The notes beneath the pieces were generated by a model. It had not been told where the DNA came from. It ran no database searches and saw only the letters and a program-made list of their open reading frames with translations. Shown here in pieces: positions 12,489-17,906 of a stretch of DNA of 17,906 nucleotides (positions are counted from its first letter, which is position 1; every line of letters begins with the position of its first letter). Source of the DNA: an uncultured Eubacteriales bacterium (GTDB lineage Bacteria; Bacillota; Clostridia; Oscillospirales; Oscillospiraceae). Where the stretch lies: positions 1-17,906 of the forward strand of contig UQWH01000041.1 of assembly GCA_900544705.1 (NCBI GenBank). The letters are read 5' to 3'. A program made the position numbers and the translations under genes.

Positions 12489-15400
12489 CTATTCCGCGCG
12501 CAGCGCCGTGACGGGATTGCACTTTGCCGCGCTCCTCGACGGGATCAGGCCGCCGAGCATGGTCAGGGCTGTGCTGAGGGCAATCAGGATCAGCCCCGCC
12601 AGCGGCGGGAGCGATGCGCTGATGTTCTGCTGACCGGTCAGGGAATGAAGAATTGCATTGCCCGGCAGGAGCAGCAGAAGCGTCACCGCGATGCCAATCG
12701 CACCGGCCAGCAGGCCAATGAGAAAGGTTTCCGCGTTGAACACCTGCGAAACATTCCGTTTCGACGCGCCGATGGCACGCAGGATGCCGATCTCCTTGCG
12801 CCGTTCCATCACGCTGATATAGGTGATGACGCCGATCATGATGGAGGAAACCACCAGAGAGATCGCCACAAACGCGATGAGCACATAGCTGATGATATTC
12901 ACGATGTCCGTCACCGAGCTCATCATCGTGCCGACCATGTCCGTGTAGCGGATGACCTTGTCCTCTGTGCCGCGCGCCTCCATGCGCCGGTTATAGTCGT
13001 CCAGAATCCCGACAATCTTTTCCTTGCTTTCAAAATCACGCGGGTAGATGCTGATCGCGCCCGGCTGGTCAAAATCCGCGTAGCCAAGCTGGCTGAGATT
13101 GCTCTCCAGAGAGCTGCTGCCGCCGAGCAGGAGCGCGCGCAGGAGCTCCGTCAGTTCGTCCTGCCCCATGCTGAGCTGTACGGCGTTTTTCAGTGTGTCG
13201 GTGTCCAGCTGCATGGCTGCGCCTGTCAGATTCTGTTCGATCACCGCGGGCAGCTTCTGCGCAAACTGCCGCATTGCCTGCTGCAAGGCGGCGCTGATCT
13301 GCGCTTCGATCGCACCGGAATAGCTCTCGAATACGGATTTCAGATAACTCTGCGCGGCCTGCATCAGCTGCTGCTTGAGCTTTTCCACATCAAGAATTTG
13401 GGAAAGCCCGTCCGCGATTGCCTTCTGTGCCTCGTCGGTCTGTAAAAACTCCGCCATCGTTTCCCCGAACTTTTCCGGGTCGGCCAGACCGTTCACCGCG
13501 GCATAGTCGCGATAGCCCGCGTACATATCCTTCGCCAAGGCTTCCAGCTGCTCCGGCAGGACGGTGAAGTCACCCTCGTAGACAAAGACTTTTTTTACAC
13601 CCTCGCGCAGGATCTCCTGCGCCTCTTCGGTCTCAAGATAGGCTTCAAAATACTCTCCCAGCTTCGCCGGGTCGGTCAGACCGTTCGCCTCGGCGTACTT
13701 CTGGTAGCCCTCCATGAGGTCGAGGACGAGCTGACGCAGCGCGTCCGGAGAAACCGTCACCGTGCCGTTTTCTTTCAGAATCTTGCGAATTCCATCGGAA
13801 AAACGCTGCTGTGCCTCCGGCGTCTGCAAATATTGCAGGAAGTATTCCCCCAGCCGGGAGTAGTCCGCCGCGGGATGCGTGGCGGCATAATCGAGATAGC
13901 TTTCCAGCACGCCGTTCAGGAGCTTGCCGAAGGCCTCCGGCGAAAGGTTCAGGTCGACATTTTTCAGCAGCGCCGCGAGGTCAAACTCCGGCAGTTCGGG
14001 CAGGTCCGTCTGGATCTGGTCTGCATCCAGCATCCCGGACAGATCCACGCCGTCCAGCGCACCGGAGAAATCCAGAGAGCCAAACTGAAACGCTCCCGCC
14101 AGCGCCGAGGGGTCAAAGGAGAAGAGGGAAGCCAGATCGAATGCTCCGGACGACTGTGTGCCGAAGGCCTCCCCGCTGAATACGCTGATCTCCGGCTCGG
14201 CTAGCTGCTGCTTCACAATGCGGCTCTCCGCCGCCTGCCGCACCGTCGTCTGCGCCAGCTCGGCCGTATAGCCGATGCCGGAGCGGAGCATCGTCGCCGT
14301 CGCACCGGCCGCCGGCTGCACCACGCCGCAAATGCGCAGCGTCTGCCCCTGCTCGGCCAGCGTGCGCATATAGCTTTCATCGTCTGACTTGTCGCGCCAG
14401 AGGCCGCGTTCCGCGTCGTAGACATAGCGGTCAGCCGCGTTGATCCGCTTGAATTCGATCCCGAGAAAGTCCTCATAGGCATAAGTCTGGAAATTCTCCG
14501 GGGTTTCGATGTTTTCATTCTGCGAAAACTGCCGCAGCATCTCGTCCAGCTCGACGGAATCGCGCAGGCCGAGCGTGTAGAGCATAAAATCGCTGATGCC
14601 GCCGTTCGGCGAGAGCACAAGCATACATTCCTGCTCATTCTCCGGCCAGTGTCCGGCCTTGACCTCGTACTGTCCCTGATACAGCTCCGCGTTCTGCGGC
14701 AGCTCAAAGAACACATCGGAGCTCATCATGGAGGCGAGCAAGCTGTTGCCGGATCCTCCCGTTCCAAAACCGAGCGAAGCGGAAGTCTGGTCGGGATGCA
14801 CCTGCCGCACGCCGCCGGCATCCACGCGGTAGATCTGCGGAGAAATATTATAGGTATACTCGATCGCGCTGGCATAATCTTCTACGCCGCTCTCCCCGCT
14901 GTCCAGATAGCGCTTCAGTGAGGCCAGGTCGTTCGCGTTGACCTGTGCAAACATCGACGTGAGCATCTGATTGACCGGAACGCGCCCGTCCTGCGTATCC
15001 GTTCCGCCGCTATCTCCCATATTCGCCGTCATCATGGAGGTCAGATCCACGCCGGTGCTCTGAATTTGCAGGGGATATTCCGACAGGGTGTCTTTCTCGA
15101 TGGACGCAATATAATTGTTCACGCCGTTGGACAGCGACAGGATCAGCGCGATGCCGATGATGCCGATGGAGCCGGCAAAGGCGGTCAGGATGGTGCGCGC
15201 CTTTTTGGTACGCAGATTGTTGAAGCTGAGCGCCAGCGAGGTAAAGATCGACATGGAAGCCTTGCCCAGCCGCTTATGTATCGGCGGTTTTTCCTGCGTT
15301 TCCGGCGTGAAGGGCATGGAATCCGAACGGATGACGCCGTCCTTGAGCTTGACGATGCGCGTGGCGTAACGCTCGGCGAGCTCCGGATTGTGCGTGACCA

Positions 15401-15983
15401 TAACGACCAGCCGGTCCTTTGCCACCTGCTTCAAAAGCTCCATGACCTGAATGCTCGTTTCCGAATCCAGCGCGCCGGTCGGCTCGTCGGCCAGCAGAAT
15501 GTCGGGGTTATTGACCAGCGCACGCGCGATGGCGACGCGCTGCATCTGCCCGCCGGACATCTGACCCGGCCGCTTGTGCGCCTGTTCGCCCAGCCCTACC
15601 TGCTCCAGCGCGGCCTGCGCGCGCCGTCTGCGCTCCGCGCGGGACACGCCGGAGATCGTCAGCGCCAGCTCAACGTTGGCCAGCACCGTCTGGTGCGGAA
15701 TGAGATTGTAGCTCTGGAATACAAAGCCGATCGTGTGGTTGCGGTAGGCGTCCCAGTCGCGGTCGGTATATTTTTTGGTGGAAACGCCGTTGATGATCAG
15801 ATCGCCGCTGTCGTAGCGATCCAGACCGCCGATGATGTTCAGCAGCGTGGTCTTGCCGGAGCCGCTGGGCCCGAGGATCGCCACGAATTCGTTATCGCGC
15901 AGGTTGAGGCTGACCTTGTTCAGCGCCGTCTGCACAAGGTCGCCCGTTCGATACTGTTTTTGGATCTGGTGGAGCTGTAGCAT
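12489..15983 (-). CDS. Fused ABC transporter ATPase-permease (MacB/FtsX type)
   Basis: One 1164-residue chain combines an ATPase and a FtsX-type permease. ATPase: Walker A GPSGSGKT (38-45), Q-loop Gln90, signature MSGGQ (142-146), Walker B ending Glu167, switch His198; all intact. A first membrane helix lies at about 264-285. A very large extracytoplasmic part (about 290-1020) follows, then three helices near the C-terminus, ending in the usual PVTALRAE. Within the external part three tandem repeats of about 65 residues occur (from 675, 741 and 805), each with a SPEAL-like start, a tyrosine-rich stretch and KLGEYFxxYLxTxEAQ. Such proteins couple ATP hydrolysis to mechanical work on the outside, exporting peptides, lipids or drugs; the substrate is unknown. 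The frame is open 31 codons upstream, but AAAGGA lies 8 nt before the ATG at 15981-15983. Confidence 0.93.
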   Translation of the reverse strand: MLQLHQIQKQYRTGDLVQTALNKVSLNLRDNEFVAILGPSGSGKTTLLNIIGGLDRYDSGDLIINGVSTKKYTDRDWDAYRNHTIGFVFQSYNLIPHQTVLANVELALTISGVSRAERRRRAQAALEQVGLGEQAHKRPGQMSGGQMQRVAIARALVNNPDILLADEPTGALDSETSIQVMELLKQVAKDRLVVMVTHNPELAERYATRIVKLKDGVIRSDSMPFTPETQEKPPIHKRLGKASMSIFTSLALSFNNLRTKKARTILTAFAGSIGIIGIALILSLSNGVNNYIASIEKDTLSEYPLQIQSTGVDLTSMMTANMGDSGGTDTQDGRVPVNQMLTSMFAQVNANDLASLKRYLDSGESGVEDYASAIEYTYNISPQIYRVDAGGVRQVHPDQTSASLGFGTGGSGNSLLASMMSSDVFFELPQNAELYQGQYEVKAGHWPENEQECMLVLSPNGGISDFMLYTLGLRDSVELDEMLRQFSQNENIETPENFQTYAYEDFLGIEFKRINAADRYVYDAERGLWRDKSDDESYMRTLAEQGQTLRICGVVQPAAGATATMLRSGIGYTAELAQTTVRQAAESRIVKQQLAEPEISVFSGEAFGTQSSGAFDLASLFSFDPSALAGAFQFGSLDFSGALDGVDLSGMLDADQIQTDLPELPEFDLAALLKNVDLNLSPEAFGKLLNGVLESYLDYAATHPAADYSRLGEYFLQYLQTPEAQQRFSDGIRKILKENGTVTVSPDALRQLVLDLMEGYQKYAEANGLTDPAKLGEYFEAYLETEEAQEILREGVKKVFVYEGDFTVLPEQLEALAKDMYAGYRDYAAVNGLADPEKFGETMAEFLQTDEAQKAIADGLSQILDVEKLKQQLMQAAQSYLKSVFESYSGAIEAQISAALQQAMRQFAQKLPAVIEQNLTGAAMQLDTDTLKNAVQLSMGQDELTELLRALLLGGSSSLESNLSQLGYADFDQPGAISIYPRDFESKEKIVGILDDYNRRMEARGTEDKVIRYTDMVGTMMSSVTDIVNIISYVLIAFVAISLVVSSIMIGVITYISVMERRKEIGILRAIGASKRNVSQVFNAETFLIGLLAGAIGIAVTLLLLLPGNAILHSLTGQQNISASLPPLAGLILIALSTALTMLGGLIPSRSAAKCNPVTALRAE

Positions 15984-16006
15984 AGGAATATCCTTTCCGG
16001 AACCGG

Positions 16007-16049
16007 CTTCCCGCCGGGAAGTTACATTGCTTGAATTTGTATTATAGCA
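16007..16049 (-). promoter_or_regulatory. Extended -10 promoter and leader hairpin of the ABC transporter
   Basis: On the minus strand TGCTATAAT (16041-16049) is an extended -10 element with a perfect hexamer; no good -35 box is found, as is common with extended -10 promoters. The leader of about 50 nt contains a 6-bp hairpin, CTTCCC/GGGAAG (16007-16021), 23 nt upstream of the start codon and close to the ribosome-binding site. Confidence 0.6.
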
Positions 16050-16076
16050 TACTTTGGAAAGAGAATCTGTGAGCAA

Positions 16077-16336
16077 ACTATGAACTTTTTCTCAGCGTTT
16101 TTCGTAGACGGCACGGTCACTCTGACATTCAAGCAAGGTGCGCCCCGCAGCGCTGCTTGTAATACCAACCTTCAAATCCGTTTCTTCGCATTTTCTGCCT
16201 CCTGTTGCCATCTTTGCAGAAGATTCTGCCCGGAATCTGGAAAACGATACGCCGACCAAGCAGCAAATGCGCAAAAACTGTAGGAAACTGCATCAACATT
16301 CCCATTTTTTTCTCTCTTTTTATTGATTTTTACGGA
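16077..16336. other. Intergenic stretch with no supported gene
   Basis: Between the divergent ABC and MATE transcription units I see no gene. Open frames on both strands (60-67 codons) lack ribosome-binding sites and read as cysteine- and serine-rich nonsense. A 10-bp palindrome GCAGCGCTGC lies at 16147-16156. The right part (16300-16336) is T-rich and leads into the MATE promoter. Confidence 0.5.
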
Positions 16337-16365
16337 TTGACAGTTCAGAGGAATCGTGCTAATAT
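16337..16365 (+). promoter_or_regulatory. Promoter of the MATE transporter gene
   Basis: A perfect TTGACA (16337-16342), 17-nt spacer and TAATAT (16360-16365), preceded by TGC so that the -10 is extended (TGCTAATAT). Transcription should begin near 16372, giving a leader of about 44 nt. Confidence 0.75.
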
Positions 16366-16415
16366 CTTGTGCGCTTAAAAGTCAAGTGTTTCAGATTTCA
16401 CAATGAGGTGCAGAT

Positions 16416-17846
16416 ATGGCAAGGCTTCATACCAAAAACATGACGCAGGGCGCGCCCCTGCCGCTGCTTCTTTCTTTTCTTCTGCCCCTGCTGCTCGGGC
16501 TTCTTTTTCAGCAGTTCTATTCCATGGTGGACACCATCGTCGTCGGCAATTATCTCGGCATGGAAGCGCTGGCGGGCGTCGGCTCCACCAGCTCCATCAA
16601 CTTTCTGGTGCTCGGCCTGTGCAACGGCATCTGCGCCGGCTTTGCCATTCCCGTCGCCCAGAAATTCGGTGAGGGCGACCTGCGCGGTCTGCGCGCCTTT
16701 GTCGGCAATATGATCTGGCTCGGCTCCGCCATTGCGCTGATCGTCACCCTGATCACCACCTTCGGGTGCCGTTTGTTTCTGACACTGATGCGCACCCCGG
16801 AGGACACCTTTGCCTACGCGTACAACTACATCCTCCTGATTTTCGCCGGCATTCCGGCCACGATGCTTTATAATATTCTCTCCGGCATCCTTCGCTCTCT
16901 GGGCGACAGCCGCACGCCGCTGATCTTTCTGATTTTCTCCAGCCTGCTCAATGTGGTGCTTGACCTTCTGTGCGTGGTCACGCTGAACATGGGCGTTGCC
17001 GGCGCAGGCTGGGCGACGCTCTTCAGTCAGCTCATATCGGGGCTTCTCTGCCTTGTCTATATGGCAAAAAAGTTTCCCATCCTGCACTTAAACCGCGAGG
17101 ACCTGCGCTTCCGCAAGTTCTACGCCGGGAAGCTGCTTCTGATGGGACTGCCCATGGGTCTGCAATACTCCATCACGGCCATCGGCAGCATCCTGATCCA
17201 ATCGGCTGTGAACAGCCTCGGTTCCGTCGTCATGGCCGCCGTTGCCGCTGCAAACAAGGTCAACGCCCTGTTCTGCTGCCCGTTCGATGCCATCGGTACC
17301 ACCGCCGCGACCTACGCTGGGCAGAACCTCGGCGCAGGAAAAATCGAACGAGTCCATCAGGGCGTGAAAGCAAATGCACTGCTTGGCGCAATTTACTCCG
17401 CCGCCGCCCTTGCGGCGCTGTTCTTCACGGCGCAGTTGCTTTCCGGGCTGTTTCTCGACCCCAAGGATCTTGATTCCGCCGCGCGCATTCTTCCCCTTGC
17501 GCGCAAAATGCTGCTGTACAACGCCGCTTTCTTCATTCCGCTGCTGTTTGTCAATCTGCTGCGCTTCACCATTCAGGGACTGGGCTATTCCAATCTTGCC
17601 ACCGTCGCCGGTGTCTTTGAGATGATCGCCCGCGGCGTTTTCGCACTGTGTCTGGTTCCGGTCGGCGGCTTCACAGCCGTCTGTCTTGCGAATCCCGCCG
17701 CGTGGGTCATGGCAGACATTTTCCTCTTCCCCGCCTATTACCACTGCATGAAAAAGCGCGGCTTCCGCCGCGGAAAAGCCGCCGTTCTCGCACCGCAGGA
17801 AGCGGAAGCGCCGCCTGCCCTTCTCACCCTGAAGCGGGATAAATAA
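16416..17846 (+). CDS. MATE-family multidrug/cation efflux transporter
   Basis: The 476-residue integral membrane protein belongs to the MATE family, which exports drugs, metabolites or toxins in exchange for Na+ or H+. About 12 hydrophobic segments can be seen in two halves. The first half carries the typical QQFYSMVDTIVVGNYLGMEAL and SINFLVLGLCNGICAGFAIP segments, the second the matching GLPMGLQYSITAIG and ANKVNALFCCPFDAIGTTAATYAGQNLGA. Length is normal and the C-terminus is a short basic tail, so the gene is complete. GAGGTG lies about 6 nt before the ATG at 16416. It has its own promoter (16337-16365) and no gene follows within the window. Repeat copy 3 begins 5 nt after the stop and no other terminator is seen. 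The substrate cannot be predicted. Confidence 0.95.
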   Translation: MARLHTKNMTQGAPLPLLLSFLLPLLLGLLFQQFYSMVDTIVVGNYLGMEALAGVGSTSSINFLVLGLCNGICAGFAIPVAQKFGEGDLRGLRAFVGNMIWLGSAIALIVTLITTFGCRLFLTLMRTPEDTFAYAYNYILLIFAGIPATMLYNILSGILRSLGDSRTPLIFLIFSSLLNVVLDLLCVVTLNMGVAGAGWATLFSQLISGLLCLVYMAKKFPILHLNREDLRFRKFYAGKLLLMGLPMGLQYSITAIGSILIQSAVNSLGSVVMAAVAAANKVNALFCCPFDAIGTTAATYAGQNLGAGKIERVHQGVKANALLGAIYSAAALAALFFTAQLLSGLFLDPKDLDSAARILPLARKMLLYNAAFFIPLLFVNLLRFTIQGLGYSNLATVAGVFEMIARGVFALCLVPVGGFTAVCLANPAAWVMADIFLFPAYYHCMKKRGFRRGKAAVLAPQEAEAPPALLTLKRDK

Positions 17847-17851
17847 GCGTA

Positions 17852-17906
17852 CAGACTGTCAAAAAACCTATCCAGCCGAAAGTTTCGGAGGGAAGAATAG
17901 TGTGAA
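17852..17906 (+). repeat. Dispersed hairpin-rich repeat, copy 3 (cut by window edge)
   Basis: These 55 bp are the exact reverse complement of 7128-7182 in copy 1, starting CAGACTGTCAAAAAACC and running to the window end. The element starts 5 nt after the MATE stop and continues off the edge. No flanking hairpin separates it from the gene, unlike copies 1 and 2. Confidence 0.85.

Noticed and set aside
12396..13445. A 349-codon plus-strand open frame opposite the ABC transporter
   Set aside because: Antisense to a gene with clear permease helices; the product is low-complexity and His/Arg-rich and starts within the hairpin array.
16080..16283. A 67-codon plus-strand open frame between the ABC and MATE genes
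   Set aside because: No ribosome-binding site, no domain, unusual cysteine/serine composition; more likely non-coding.

Overview
The window looks like chromosomal DNA from a GC-rich anaerobic clostridium, probably a gut Oscillospiraceae/Ruminococcaceae-type organism. The reasons are strong Shine-Dalgarno sites, sigma-A promoters, an [FeFe]-hydrogenase, a DegV lipid-binding protein, a PucR/CdaR-type regulator and a very large fused ABC transporter. This placement is inference from gene families and composition. I recognise no ribosomal RNA, tRNA, CRISPR array, transposase or phage gene.

Layout. 1-1000 holds the minus-strand yceD-rpmF operon, with a perfect consensus promoter and its own terminator, and the tail terminator of a plus-strand gene that lies off the left edge. 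1021-1974 is an RluA-family pseudouridine synthase. 1975-3310 is an AT-rich island with its own promoter, a small two-helix membrane protein, a secreted protein of unknown function and a strong terminator. 3310-6872 (minus) is a two-gene operon: an [FeFe]-hydrogenase and a GltD-like FAD/NAD(P) oxidoreductase with a NuoF-like iron-sulfur N-terminus, resembling the poorly understood 'glutamate synthase-linked' (group A2) hydrogenases. 7231-10574 is a glycerate locus: a D-2-hydroxyacid dehydrogenase and glycerate kinase (overlapping, minus) diverging from a CdaR-like regulator across two matching operator palindromes. 10578-12163 is a TetR regulator diverging from a DegV-family gene, with a palindrome at the DegV transcription start, followed by a possible 33-codon ORF. 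12489-15983 (minus) is a MacB-type fused ABC transporter with three tandem repeats in its extracytoplasmic part. 16416-17846 is a MATE efflux pump.

The most unusual content is non-coding. A dispersed, modular, hairpin-rich repeat occurs three times (6989-7182, 12194-12476, and 17852-17906, cut by the window edge). Copies 1 and 3 are identical over 55 bp, and copies 1 and 2 agree at 53 of 55 positions in another module. In copy 2 the centre carries an array of five hairpins in about 130 bp. All copies lie just downstream of a stop codon in the same relative orientation, two of them next to terminator-like hairpins that seem partly duplicated across the element. It resembles a non-autonomous mobile element or a structured 3'-UTR element that I cannot assign to a known family.
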